Assembly: GCA_036936605.1 (NCBI GenBank)
Contig: JAUPFV010000002.1
Coordinates: 167,781,739-167,845,738, forward strand
Length of the DNA stretch: 64,000 nucleotides
Reading direction: 5' to 3'
Source of the DNA: Limnanthes douglasii subsp. nivea
Lineage: Eukaryota; Streptophyta; Magnoliopsida; Brassicales; Limnanthaceae
Part shown: in pieces, positions 45,629 to 57,049 of the stretch
Position numbering within the stretch: the stretch's first letter is position 1
Layout: each line of letters starts with the position of its first letter
Notes under the pieces: generated by a model
The model's input: the letters and a program-made list of their open reading frames with translations, nothing else
What the model was told of the DNA's origin: nothing
The model's database searches: none
Program-made: the position numbers and the translations under genes

Positions 45629-45877
45629 ATTGTTCACCTTATTTATTGATCTCTTGGAAGAAGGGGAAAGTCTTCATTTCTTGATTCTAGAATCTAACTG
45701 AAAAATCCTGTTGTCTACTGAAGATACCCCAATTCAAAGCTTGACTGAGGCACTAAATCAATCTTAACTCGAGATTGATTTAAATATTACAAACAAAATT
45801 CTCTCAAAAGAAATTCTAGAATCAAGAAATGAAGACTTTCCCCTTCTTCCAAGAGATCAAGAAATAAGGTGAACAAT
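45629..45877. repeat. 65-bp near-perfect inverted repeat between two opposing LINEs
   Basis: 45629-45693 and 45813-45877 are reverse complements with a single mismatch (TTATTTATTG against TTATTTCTTG). The core is GAAGGGGAAAGTCTTCATTT. The spacer is 119 bases and contains its own smaller palindrome, AATCAATCT and AGATTGATT around TAACTCG (about 45757-45781). On the left arm the sequence belongs to the ORF1 start region of the minus LINE; on the right it leads into the plus LINE. Confidence 0.93.
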
Positions 45878-47190
45878 CCACTCGTACGCCGGTCGACTCT
45901 ATCTTATCAAATCGGTCCTCTTCGCTAGTTAGGTCTACTCGTCCTCCATCTTATTCTCCCAGACAGAGTTTTAAATTAGCTCTCGTAGCTGCTCAGAAGA
46001 TTTCTTTGATCGAGATCATAGATGAAGACTTTGGGGGCTAAGGTGGCCTAGGATAAGCTCATTGTGCCCAAAGATGAGGGTGGTCTTGGGATCCCAAACC
46101 TAAAAATGTGGAATCAAGCGGCTGCCCTAAAACTTTTCTGGTCCATTTTAACTAAAAATAAAAGTTCTATATGGACCCAATGGACTCTTACGGAAAAAAT
46201 AAAAAACAAAAGCTTTTGGGCTCTTCCTCTTCCTGCCAACGCCAGTTGGGGGTGGCGAAAAATTCTAAAGCTTCGGAATTAGGCTGCGGGCATATATAAA
46301 GTTAGTGTTGAAAATTGAAATAACACCTCTATTTGGCATGATCTATGGCTCTTTCCATCTTCCATCATTAACTTTTTTGGCCCGAGCATCACCAATCTGG
46401 CTCGACTGCGTAATATCTCTCGAGACTCGGACCTTCTTTGCAATGGATCTTGGGCTTCACCCTCTCATGCTAAGGCCCTAAATAGGCGAATGTTTTCTCA
46501 CCTAACGAAAATCAGAAATGCCCTCAGTGCCCTTCTTCCCGCCACTGAGACAGACGACGTCTTTCTCTGGATCCCTAACAAGTCCAAACCGCAACTCACC
46601 ATCACTAGCACCTACTCCGCTCTCTAACCTATAAGAAACGAAGTCGCTTGGGCTTCTCTCGTTTGGAACAAATACTCTATCCCTAGACACTCGTTTATCA
46701 CCTGGATGGCCACCCATAACAAGCTCACTACACGATATAAACTCATTAGTTGGGGACTTGACTCCCCACCTGACTGCGTTCTTTGTACAAACTGCCCGGA
46801 AACTCTAGAATACCTCCTCATACTAGGTCCATATTCCTCCTTCATGTGGGAGATCATCTCTCGTAACCTCTTTATCCCTTTAAGTCTCACATCATGGGCT
46901 TCTTGGCTTGAAAAGGCCAGCGGTTGGACTCCTTCTAACTATGGAAAAGGTTTCATCTGGCAGACTGCTTATTGCTCGACCATATACCACATCTGGAGTG
47001 AAAGAAACACTCGTATATTCAACAACAAGGATGCGTTAAACTTCAGTGTTGCTCATCACGTGCTTTCTGACCTCCGCTTCCGTTTTTACATAACGAATGT
47101 CACCTTTCCTATCTAATTGGTTTTCATTTAATGTAATGTGTAGGTTATTATTCGGTTATGAACCCCATATAAACACTTTTTATATATATA
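45878..47190 (+). mobile_element. 5'-truncated and rearranged LINE, plus orientation
   Basis: Similarity to LINE ORF2 begins right after the inverted repeat with YAGRLYLIKSVLFA (about 45886-45927), the RT thumb. A 100-base unrelated stretch follows. Then come VPKDEGGLGIPNLKMWNQAA and ALKLFWSILT (46064 on), the region after the thumb, and next the zinc-binding domain. The tail after the stop at 47114 (about 47117-47190) is AT-rich and resembles a LINE 3' untranslated region. It is richer in GC (especially 46300-47110) than the minus LINEs, so probably a different family or a younger insertion. Confidence 0.82.
46024..47116 (+). pseudogene. LINE ORF2 C-terminus with zf-RVT domain
   Basis: Pieces in frame order: DEGGLGIPNLKMWNQAAALK, NASWGWRKILKLRN, a stop, IWHDLWLFP, a stop region, DDVFLWIPNKSKPQLTITST, YSAL with a stop. 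Then a clean frame: VAWASLVWNKYSIPRHSFIT, WMATHNKLTTRYKLISWG, CVLCTNCPETLEYLLILGPY and WSERNTRIFNNK. The CX2C followed by E..EYLL..(C) is the RT zinc-binding domain (pfam zf-RVT). Three or so nonsense codons; the last 136 codons are open. No RNase H domain follows. Confidence 0.88.
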
Positions 47191-47615
47191 AATTTTACAG
47201 TTTTTTATAACAAAAATGGTCAAAAATTATTTGAGGAACTTTACTAAAAAAAGGGCTTATTATCTTTAATGTTAAGAGAGTTCAGAATAGATGGCAATTG
47301 GCAACAGACTTAAAGGTAATAGTTCGAGAAAAGAAAGAAATTTTATAATTCTTTAAAGAGTTCTTTTAGGTCGAGGAAGAGAGAAAGTAGAAAATCTCTC
47401 TCTCTCTCCTCTGTTTTCAACGTAACATTTATTCACATATAATGTAGTCTTATTATTCAAGTATATTTAATACTATATACGCATTACTTTCTTACAAATA
47501 AAATCGCAGCCTTTCATAGAATAGAGTAATCTTCTTGAAATTGAAATCAACATATATATATATATATATATTTTATACGACTAAAAACCAAAAAAAGACT
47601 CCTACTTGGTTACAC
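47191..47615. other. no gene seen; simple repeats
   Basis: AT-rich spacer with a CT run (about 47396-47410) and an (AT) run (about 47552-47572). Nothing coding. Confidence 0.5.
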
Positions 47616-47870
47616 ATATTAACTTTTTACAAAGCCCCAAGGGGTAGCCGAGTTGGTTGAGCATGGCATTCTTATAACCAAAAGGTCATGAGTTCGAGTC
47701 CCTCTGCATACGCTTTCTCGGCTGAGCCTGTCACCTTGTGTGGTTTACCTTCTGGCGTTGGTTTGCAGGCTATCGCGTCAGACTGAGGGTTTACCCTGTG
47801 CGCACTCATTGCACTCTGAGTAGCGGCTGCGGGTTCCCTCCGAAAAAAAAAAAAGAAAAAAAAAAAAAAG

Positions 47871-47901
<31 letters not shown>

Positions 47902-47917
47902 ATATTAACTTTTTACA
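47616..47917 (+). mobile_element. tRNA-derived SINE with perfect 16-bp TSD
   Basis: Body about 47632-47840 starts AAGCCCCAAGGGGTAGCCGA. The pol III A box (TAGCCGAGTTGG, 47645-47656) and B box (GAGTTCGAGTCC, 47690-47701) are 34 bases apart, as in tRNA promoters. A tRNA-unrelated part (about 47710-47840) and an A-rich tail with G interruptions (47841-47901) follow. ATATTAACTTTTTACA at 47616-47631 is repeated exactly at 47902-47917. The body is GC-rich for this window. The perfect duplication and long tail argue for a fairly young insertion. SINEs are RNA-copied by LINE machinery in trans; the LINE remnants nearby cannot do that now. Confidence 0.95.
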
Positions 47918-48789
47918 CGAGTATTTTATCCCGCACTAATCATCAGAATTGATTATAGATCGTACTCAAATTATATTCGTATCAAAACGGTCTATTTTGT
48001 TGATTTCTTTTATATTTATAAAAAATATAAAAATAATTTCAACAATAATGATTGCTAATGTAACAAAATTATTATTTTAATATAAATATAATATAAATAG
48101 TTTTAAAATAATTGATAAACCCGCTAACTAGCTAGCTATGTTTTTTAGCCATCTTCATTTACAACTCTCATCTTTGTTTGCTAATTTTATCTAACTCATT
48201 TTCTTTTCAATCAAAGGAAACTTCAATGAATTGTAAAGGTTTGAGTACAATATGGGCTTAACTTTCAATTTTACAATAAAACTTAAATTGAAGTGAAAAC
48301 AAAAATTTAAGGCGCCAACAATCAAAGAAAACAGAACCATATAATGAGAAGACCCAGAAATCATGATTGTTCCGACTTAAGGCAATGAGCATCTAAGCCA
48401 TAACAACAAAGGATTCACCTTGTATGTTGAATAAAGAATTTTGACAAACACCTGGAGCTCACACAAAATAATTGAGGATTGATTAAGATAAAATAGTACA
48501 CATTAACATCATGAGTAGAAATATCGAGTGAATCTTCATTGGGAGAATATTACTAATAATACACTTTCAATTTTTGTGGAGAAATATTGTCCTTCAGGAA
48601 TCCAAAAGAATCAGATTCACAAAAGCAGATCCTCAAGGCATACAATTGATCGAGGGCACTAGCTTTAATTGGCGAGAACTCGATATTAAAACTGAAAATG
48701 TATGATGATTCTTGATATTATATTCTGAGATTTGTGATGATTAAACACTAAATTTTCTTGACTGCTTTTGGATTTCTGACCAGATACCT
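47918..48789. other. no gene seen
   Basis: AT-rich DNA without open frames above the track limit and without motifs. The phrase ACAACTCTCATCTTT...GCTAATTTTATCTAACT (about 48162-48198) recurs in weaker form at about 58305-58340, which suggests a shared, very old repeat. Confidence 0.35.
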
Positions 48790-49004
48790 GTTAGAATTAA
48801 ATTATAAACGAAGAACAAGGCTAGCTAGGAAGCCATGTTGAGCAAGTTAGTGAGCTCAAGAGTTTTAGAATGAGCAACCATTGCATTAACACATAGAAGT
48901 TTAGTCATTTATCGATATATAACTCAATACAATGTTTTCTAGAAAAAAAATTATAGCCCTAAGAGGATTAGGAATCTCATAGTTATTAAAATCAATTTTC
49001 ATCT

Positions 49005-49400
49005 TGCATTCAAGGTCCATTTAGCAAGCCAATGAGTTGCATTATTTGGACCTTATAAATGTGAAATAAAGTCATGGATTATGGCTTGGGAATTTTACAA
49101 CAAGCCATATAATGATCAAGAGTCCATGAGCTTTTACTAGAGGAAATAAGATACACTAATATTTTGGAATCACTTTCAAAATCAACATTGATTATGTTCA
49201 ACTTTTTACACATCAGGAGGCCATCAAAGAGGGCTCTAGATTCAGCCACCAAGGGATTAGCTACGCCATACAGTCTGCAAAAACCCTAAATTACATTACC
49301 ATGATGATCTCTAAGAAGACCAATGCTTCTGGCTTCTCCATTAGGCATACAAGAATCGTCTAGGTTTAATTTGAATCTGTTTCTAGATGGAGGAGTCCAG
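49005..49400 (-). pseudogene. LINE-type RNase H domain relic
   Basis: NWTPPSRNRFKLNLDDSCMP and EARSIGLLRDHHGNVI match the plant RVT_3/RNase H start (W..P..G..KLN.DGS...G.A..G..RD..G). Then come a stop, LVAESRALFDGLLMCKKLNI (AE..AL..GL, catalytic Glu present) and, near the end, NNATHWLAKW (family: N..AHWLAK). A (TA)n array separates it from the zinc-binding domain. Plant L1 elements may end in such a domain, which removes template RNA. Confidence 0.82.
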
Positions 49401-49448
49401 TTAAGAATATATATTTTCTTAGAGATATTAAGATGGTTATAACATCAA

Positions 49449-49451
<3 letters not shown>

Positions 49452-49500
<49 letters not shown>
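49452..49500. repeat. (TA)n microsatellite, 49 bp
   Basis: About 24 perfect TA units within the LINE between its RNase H and zinc-binding parts. The plus-strand frame with YIYIYI repeats is only this array. Confidence 0.95.
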
Positions 49501-49502
<2 letters not shown>

Positions 49503-49679
49503 ACATGTTTATCTTTGGCCCAGTGAGTCTTGTTCAACATATTAGCGTTATCCATTTTAATGATCATTTGGTTTATATAGTTGATTGTAGAGTTAGTAGA
49601 GTAAATAGTATTGTGATACTTAGATTTGTTCTTAGACTTCCCGATTACCCAACTAACTAAGACGTACGTGATTATCCTT

Positions 49680-50408
49680 ATATGAATTTTTTATTGATAG
49701 ACCAGAACCAGTTCTTCAAAATGTAGGGGTAAGTCATGTATCCTCCATGGTAAATACCAAATAAGACAGCATAATTAGACCAAAGGGACCAGGCAAAGTT
49801 ACATTTCACAAATAGGTGATTAATGATTTCAATGTTAGTGCAAAATTGGCACTTAGAGACCATAAATATTTGATTTTTTGGGGAGAGAGATATCACGAGA
49901 AATCAAACCATTGAGGATTTTCTAACATATGAAAGAGCACTTATTGGGACAAATATTATTCTAGAGTCTCTTAAACATATTAGATTGGTTATGAGTTTTT
50001 CTTAAGTGATTCCAAGTTACCTTAGTACTAAATAAGTCAGATTATTCTGTCTTCAAAAAAGGGATTGATAGAGAGATGATAAATTCTATTAATTCCAGTA
50101 ACAATGACAAACTTAGTAAGCCTATTCAGATTCCAATAGTTAGAATTCCAGTTCCATAGAGTGTGAACAAGAGTTTTGACAAACCGTATATTGTCATCAT
50201 GATTAGAAAATCTAATCAAAGGGGAAACTTTAGCCCAATTGTCAAGCCATAATTCAACTTTCCTATTACCAAGCTTCCAAAAATTATGATTTTCAACAGT
50301 TTGTTTGATGCTCATTAGTCTTTTAAATATAAAGGAGTGACACTTAGCTGAGTTGACCTGAAAGGATGCATTGTTTTGCAATAAATGTTGGTCATGTATG
50401 TATCCCAA
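49680..50408 (-). pseudogene. LINE RT zinc-binding (zf-RVT) region
   Basis: 50408-50037 has VENHNFWKLGNRKVELWLDN and WAKVSPLI, the usual lead-in (G.G....FW.D.W......L). 49896-49680 has SKCQFCTNIEIINHLFVKCN and FAWSLWSNYAVLFG, the CX2C...E...HLF..C pattern with all Cys/His positions intact. Frames change between the blocks. Confidence 0.85.
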
Positions 50409-50749
50409 AGAGATTTTTTATCTATAAATTTGTACCAAAGCTTGCAGGAAGGTGTCTTGTAAGTCTTTGAGAGACTTAATATATATGTCAAATTCTTGAA
50501 AGGGTTTAGTAACATTTTACCAAATAGACTAGATAATATAGTTAGATTCAAGATAAGATCTTCATAGAAATTTATTGAACACTCTCAATCCTAAGAGTTA
50601 CAGATTTAAGAAAACAACTATGGTGTAACCAGTAAAGAGGTAAAGTCATAATGAAATATTTATTAGAGTAGGATAAGTGATTATCATTCCACTCATTAAT
50701 CTTGTCTCTTATTTTCAAACTAAGAGGCTCAAAATTTATAATCTTGTAG

Positions 50750-51740
50750 TTTTAGTTAACTAATACAACTAAATAAGTAGTGGGCATTATACTAGAAGAG
50801 AAACCAATATGTATTTCAATGGTGTTTCTTTTACTATTGCTAAGAATTGCAATAATGATAATCTTGGTCGTATATTTATTAATATCATGAATATAACTAA
50901 TTTGATAATAATGCAATAAGAAGGCTAGGGAATCAATAGATAAAGGAAGGTTGTTGGTGAAGATCAAGTGATCATCAGCGAAAGAAAAGCAAGGGATGAA
51001 CATGGGCTTCTGGTCTTTTAAGTCATCGATTTGTTTTTATTAAAGAGTTTGTTTAGGCCACAAATAAGATATTGTTCAGCCATAATGAAAAGACTATGGG
51101 ATAATGGATCCCATTGTCTTATACCTATTAAGGATTTGAAATAACCACAAGATTCGCCATTAATAATGATCGACATGTTTAATTTTTTTATCATTATAGC
51201 AATTAAGTTAAAGAAGTTGGTAGAGAAGCCTAAGAGGGATACAATTTTAAAAATAAAGCTCTGAGATATTCTATCAAAACGTTTAGTAATGTCAAGTTTA
51301 ATTATTATGTTATCACCTTTGTTCTTATGTTTAAGTTCATGAACAAGCTCTTTAGCTAAAATAATATTTTCTTGAATGTCTTTATGAAGCACAAAACCAC
51401 CTTGAACATTAGAAAAAATATTTGGCAGAAGGACGGCTAATCCATTGTTTGTAATTTTGGACAAAATCCTACCGAGGAGAGTACACAGGCTTATGTGACT
51501 AAACTCTTTCCTAGAGTAGCAAAGACCCCATTAGGAATAATATGGCCTTGGAAATAGGATTGAATGGATACATTAAGATTTTCATTATAATATGCCAGCC
51601 AGTTTTGAAGAAAGTGTTGTTCAAACCATCAATTCCAACAGCAGTATACCTTTTAAGGTTAGTGACAACATTATAGATTTCATCAATGCTAGGAATAACC
51701 ATAAGGATTCTATTTTCATCATCACTTATCATGTTAGGAA
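50750..51740 (-). pseudogene. LINE reverse transcriptase relic
   Basis: IPSIDEIYNVVTNLKRYTAV and IDGLNNTFFKTGWHIIMKI (51690-51580) form the start. 51464-51018 is a long open block: LPNIFSNVQGGFVLHKDIQE, IIIKLDITKRFDRISQSFIF (first catalytic Asp), INGESCGYFKSLIGIRQWDP and SLFIMAEQYLICGLNKLFNK. The next frame gives CFSFADDHLIFTNN (50990) with the FADD catalytic pair. The zone matching P..RPI...N (51465-51510) is broken. Needs at least two frame changes, so inactive. Confidence 0.92.
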
Positions 51741-52269
51741 TTAAGTCTTGAAGAGAATCAAGATTCTTATTGGTGTGAGGGACATATAGGTTGATTTTAA
51801 AGTAAGTCTCAACTAAGACACATATTCGATTAAGATCAGTGATTCAAACACCAGTGTCAAAAATACTAGTGATTTTGTTTTTCCAAATTTTCTTCTTACA
51901 TAATTATGATAATTTTTAGTGTTTTTATCTCCGTCCCTAATCCAGTTAGTGTGAGTTTTTTTTAAGCCAGTAAGTTTCTTCTTTGTTTAGAAGGTGAAGA
52001 TATGTTAATTTAGCTCTGTCCCAATTGATTTTGTCTCCTATATATTTAGAATTTTTGTGTTTAATTCCAAGGTATTTGATAATATCTTTAGCATATATGA
52101 TAGAATCAAAGATGTTGGCAAAAATTTCATTCTAAGGTCAGCTTTGAACATCTTAGTGTTGTGCCATAAGATGTTATTAGGGATACATTTATTCCTTGTT
52201 CCAGTTATGCTCTGCAATGTCTGGAAAGTCATCATTTAGAGTCCACATATTTTGGAACCTAAAGGGGAT

Positions 52270-53485
52270 GTTAGGTTTGGAAAGGTCATTAGATATTGAT
52301 ATACCAATGGGAGTGTGACAGAACAGGTTCCAGCTAGGTGAGTGACTTTGGTTTCAATAAATTAGTCAGACCAATTATGATTAGATCATACTATGTGAAG
52401 TCTTTTCGAGTTAGTCTTATTTTTCCAAGTATACTTAGTCCCAAAAAACTAGCATCAATTAAGTTACAGTCATTCATTGTTCCATTAAAATCATCTTGAC
52501 TTCTCAAGCTTAAAGTATAGAAATTTAATTGCTCATGGAAAAAGAAGATAGTGTTAAAATCTCCCATGACTAGCCAATCTTTTGAAGGAAAAGCTAGAGT
52601 TCTGAGATCGTTTCAAATGTATAATCTAACAACTCTTTGACATTTAGATAGGCAATAGTAACTTTAAATAATTTTGTTATAGTTAAGTAGTTAACTAGAA
52701 TATCAATTAACTGATTAGTATCTAATGTTATTTCCATATTAGAATCTTCTTTTTGTATGAGCCATATCTTATTTCTGGCGTTAGATAGGGTAACCCAAGG
52801 ATTCAAAAATTCTCCCAAGGCGTGTAAAGGTCATTAGGTATTGGTATGCTAACTGGAGTGGGATGACAACAGGTTTTAGCTAGGTGTGTGACTTTGGTTT
52901 CAATAAAGTAGTTAGACCAATGATGATTATATAACACCATGTCAAGTCTTTTCCACTATGTCGCAAAAAAAGAAACATCAATTAAGTTGCAGTCATTCAT
53001 TATTCTATTAAAACATCCTCACTTCTCAAGCTTAAAGTAGAGAAATTTAATTACTCATGGGAAGATGAGATAGTGTTATAATCATCCATGACCAGCCACT
53101 ATTTTGAAGGAAAAGCCAGAGTTATGAGATCATTCCAAAGGTCTAATTTAAGAACTCTTTGGCATTTAGCATAGACAATAGTCACTTGGAAGAATTTTGT
53201 CATAGTTATGTAGTTAACCACACCATTAATTAACTGATTATTATATAATATTATTCCTAAATTAAAATATTCTCTTTACATGAGCTAGATCTTATTTCTG
53301 GAGTTATATATATAGTTAGGGTAACCCAAGGCTTCAACAATTCTTCCAATATCGATTTTGTCAATAAAAGGCTTTCGAAGAGAAATAATATCATATTTGC
53401 CTTTATGTTATTGAGATTTGAGCCTTCTAACATAGGCTTTATTATCAACCCCACGAATATTCCAATTCAATATATTTATAGTCAT
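52270..53485 (-). pseudogene. LINE ORF2 endonuclease relic, internally duplicated
   Basis: ATG at 53485 opens MTINILNWNIRGVDNKAYVR, then a stop in RLKSQ, YDIISLRKPFIDKIDIGRIV and ALGYPNYIYNSRNKI, the APE endonuclease N-terminus (WN.RG.........L). The second half follows twice because of the 0.54-kb duplication: 52818-52594 carries FLNPWVTLSNARNKIWLIQK and IAYLNVKELLDYTFETISEL, and the other copy is 53350-52830. The enzyme nicks the target to prime reverse transcription. Dead. Confidence 0.8.
52281..53350. repeat. 0.54-kb tandem duplication inside the LINE
   Basis: Units 52281-52825 and 52826-53350 align throughout. Shared phrases are AAAGGTCATTAG.TATTG, GTGACTTTGGTTTCAATAAA, CTTCTCAAGCTTAAAGTA.AG, TTTTGAAGGAAAAGC.AGAGTT, AATTAACTGATTA and GGGTAACCCAAGG.TTCAA. 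They differ at roughly one position in six to eight by eye, so the duplication is old or came from two related copies. Confidence 0.92.
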
Positions 53486-53489
53486 TTAG

Positions 53490-54340
53490 ATATGATGGAA
53501 GGGGATTTATTAGGCTCATTATATTGAAGAGATTTGATGACCAAATAATTTTTGCTTTTAGACTCTTACCTTTCTTAAGTTTTTTGTAAGTAAGTCTTTA
53601 AAGTCTTTAACAATATTTTTTAACTTTCTTGTAGATGAATGAGGTAGGCTTCCTATGTTGTCTATATTGGGGGTATGTTGATCAGAAGCAAGGTTAAATG
53701 TCTCATTACAATTTATTCATGTCTCCAGAGATTCAATGGCTTCTATTATGACAACATCATTGGGATATGTATCCTGTTTCTGGTCTAACTGAGGTAAGGG
53801 TTCCTTGTTGTTATTATTATATTGGGTTGAAGAGTTAGCCACTTTATCTTTGATCTGGTTTTTAAAGGATTTGGGAGTGATCCAATTATTAGAGTTTTTG
53901 TTGACCTTTTGAGAATCTTGAAGATTCTCATTGATATTGTTACTATCAATTATATATTTGACTTTAGGGATAACAACATGAGAAATTGATTGATCTAGAT
54001 ACAGTTGATTTCTCTGAGGTGTTGTTAGCCTTACATTTAATTATTTTGCTATCAATATTCTTGTGTCCTAAATAATTCAAAATAAAGTAATATGATGGAA
54101 GGTCCTTGTAACTTATATCGAGCCAGTAACCATCATTGTCGTCAAACTCTATCCAAACTTTGTAAAGCAAATTTTGATTTATAGCTTACTCAACCCAAGC
54201 ATAATCAGTATTGTGTTTCCATGCTTTTCAGGAACACATGGTTTCAAAAGTTGACCAATAGAGGAAGCTATGGTAAAATTTTTGGAATAAACCACAGTTT
54301 GATCTTTCAAGTTTAGTTCATTCTAAATTTTTATTAGTAA
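53490..54340 (-). pseudogene. LINE ORF1 relic
   Basis: 54170-53964: VWIEFDDNDGYWLDISYKDL, then PSYYFILNYLGHKNIDSKII and KC. This is the plant ORF1 pattern (W.V.YE.LP..C..C..LGH....C) with two cysteines replaced (YYFIL). It sits upstream of ORF2 in the same direction. After it comes a low-complexity Asn/Ser/Lys linker to about 53490. The N-terminal DUF4283-like part is not clear. Confidence 0.65.
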
Positions 54341-54672
54341 GATATAAAACAATTATTATTCACAAAATCGTATAAAAATTAATTTCATAGTTAGCATGCT
54401 AATATTAGATATATACACTATTAAATTTAAATCATATTTAAGAAATATATGTTCTTATTTGACGGATATATATATTAATATACTTATTATTTTTTTGCTT
54501 TAGAGGTTAAATTCTTATATCTTTTATTATTTATTTCAGTATTAATTTAAATTCAATACGAATATACGATAAATGAATATATGTTTTGGAATATTTATTA
54601 TTATCCATTTAACATAAAATTGGTGAATTTTAGTACTACTAGAACTTAAAACTGGTTATGCTTTCAACGATT

Positions 54673-55067
54673 TGTTCTAGTAGCTTAGTAGGCAAAGATT
54701 TACTATTGATCTTATTTTTTTAATCTCTTTTGATTTAGCATCCTTATACTTTTAGAAGCCTCGTCTCGCAAATTATAAATGTAATCCTATAGAGAAAAGA
54801 CGGAGACAAAAAATGAAGAAAATCTAGTTAGAATTTCTCGAATATGCAGCAGACGGATTCCATAGTAAAAGAATCAATTCCCCTCCTTACTTATTTATAG
54901 ATAATACAGTTGGGTTAAAACTCAATCCCAATTGTATCAAAATATCTACCATCTGATTTGTATTAAGGACTATATCCCTCTTAATTGATTTCAATTAGTT
55001 AAGTCCTTGAACTTATCAATTTAGTGGCAAATCCTTCAAAGACCCCAAATGCAACCCGACTTCTACA
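54673..55067 (-). repeat. candidate LTR (395 bp)
   Basis: Plus reading TGTTCTAGTAGCTTAGTAGG to CGACTTCTACA, i.e. TG...CA. On the minus strand it has a TATA box (TCTATAAATAAGTAAGG, about 54885-54900) and typical LTR layout. It lies where the 3' LTR of the copia relic to its right should be. No second copy and no matching 5-bp flanks (CGATT against TTTAT). Confidence 0.45.
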
Positions 55068-55879
55068 TTTATACCTTCATAATGGATTTTCACTTATAAG
55101 AATAATATAAAGTGTAATAAACGTATATTTATTCTTAACTGGTCCTACTTTAGTGGGGTTATACTAAAATCAGTTACAAAAGTTAATAAACTTTATCTAA
55201 GCCATATACTACAATAAACGGAAATATATACAATTAAATTGCACATATATATATATATATATTATCGGTTTCTATTAAAAAACTTCAGAGAAATTAATGA
55301 TCCTCTAAACAAATAATACACATCCTCATGTTATATCCCTTAAAATTGTGGGAAATATTACTTTAGCAAGATGACATGCTTTTATGGAGTATGTGCTAAT
55401 GTACTTTATACTTATTTGATCATTCTAAACACTCATTTTTAAGTTACGTGAACTTAATATATTTGTGTTCGGACTTAGATAAGCTCATGCTACTTAACTG
55501 TAGAATTATTTTCACATGATAGCCTTATGGTAGTTTATTTCGCTACAATGACTTAATTCATTAACAATGGTGACTGGTTTGATGTATTAAAATATTCAAC
55601 AAATTTTACTACCATAAAGAGAATGTAACTAGTGTTACTTTATACTTTTCTAGAATGTTATATCTCAAACTAATAAGAATATGTTGCCTAACATTCTACT
55701 GAATATGTCCATACAACCTTCTAAAATTATGAGTCAGAATACTTAGCCTATATGACTTTTATACAATAACATGTTCCCTTTTGTTCATTGTTGATATCAT
55801 AACACCATTTTAACTGTCTTTCATATGTCCATTCAGCGGTTACATACATACATCCCCAACATATTGACAGTAAATATAT

Positions 55880-56690
55880 TATTCGGCCTTGTACAAATTT
55901 AAGCATACATTAAACTCTCCATTGTTGAAGCATAATGGATCGCTTTCATTTCATCAATATTAAGTGTTCTCTTTGGACATTAAACGAGATTCAATTTGTC
56001 ATAGTGTGCTATGGAGGGAATCAAGGATATGTAACTTCCCAGCCTGTAATGTTGTAACACACTCTATATATGCGCATTTTATGATAATCCAAGATTCAAC
56101 GAGAGCAATCTCGATGAATTTTCATATCGAATTTTTCCGATAGGAATTTCTTTGTAGTGTATAATAATTCTTTATTATTCAAAGTAATTATTATACTATT
56201 AAAATGTATTACCATAAATATGTCGACGAGTTCACCTCAAATCCAAAGAAGACTATTACCTCAACCAACTTGTGATACCATTGGCGAGAAGCATGCTTGA
56301 GCCCATAAATGTATTTGTTAAGATTACATACCATAGACTTTGAGTTTCCTATTTTAAAGTTTTCTCAGCAAACCATATAGATAATTTCCTAAACCACCAT
56401 TGAAAATAGGTCTTTACACTCATTTGATAAAAGTTCAAGATAAGAATGTGAAACTAATATCGTGAGTGTGATGATTCATTTATTGATATCGACGAAAAGG
56501 TCTCTATAAAATCAATCCATTCATGTTAAGTATAACCATTTTCTATAACGTGTATTTTATGTTCTTCCACATTACTCGTGGAATTTTATTCGGTTTTATA
56601 AAGCCATTTACAACCAATCGTCTTTTTCTCTTTATGTAATGGGATAGGTTCCCATAATTCATTATCTTGTATTGATTTATTCTTTTATTT
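55880..56690 (-). pseudogene. copia reverse transcriptase relic
   Basis: About 56630: TIGCKWLYKTE (family IGCKWVYK.K). About 56510: IDFIETFSSISINESSHSR (DF.ETFSPV.....IR). About 56320: NLNKYIYGLKHASRQWYHKL and VEVIVFFGFEVN (LKKSLYGLKQA.RQWY.KF...GF). About 55940: MKAIHYAS and ESLMYA (M..VPYASAVGSLMYA), then the CTRP remnant. The YVDD site is not readable. Four or more frames are needed. Confidence 0.78.
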
Positions 56691-57049
56691 TATAGTGTCA
56701 TTCCACATATAAGATTTAGATATTTTAATGCCTTCTTTGTAAGATGAGGATACATTTACAATGATATATCAGTTTTCGTTATCTCGTGGAACTTCTTAAG
56801 ATAATTATTACTTTTTGTTGTACTTCTTGAGAAAGTAGAGTTTGGTCCTCATGAATTATGTTATTTTGTTCTAGTTTTTGGAAGATGGGCCTTATCTTAT
56901 TGTATTATTGTTCTAACTAGATCATCTTTGTATTTTGGTTAACTCTCAAGTTGAATAATAATGTTATTTTGAATATCATCTTGTTCTAACATGCCGAATT
57001 TAATGGCAATAAAATCCAAGCTTATGATACTAGAGTATATTTATTAGAA

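Larger units (their letters stand above)
48790..54340 (-). mobile_element. nearly complete LINE with RNase H, minus orientation
   Basis: Domains read right to left: ORF1 (about 54340-53490), ORF2 endonuclease (53485-52280, partly duplicated), RT (about 51740-50750), zinc-binding domain (about 50410-49680) and RNase H (49400-49005). The 3' limit near 48790 is a guess; no A tail or target duplication was found. The wording of motifs is close to the split LINE at 32885-45560, so they may be one family. Confidence 0.82.

Noticed and set aside
47632..47710. Possible functional tRNA gene
   Set aside because: It has A and B boxes but no acceptor-stem closure, and it is followed by a tRNA-unrelated part, an A-rich tail and a TSD. 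It is the head of a SINE.
49433..49660. 75-codon plus frame with IYIYIY repeats
   Set aside because: It is the translation of the (TA)n microsatellite inside a LINE.
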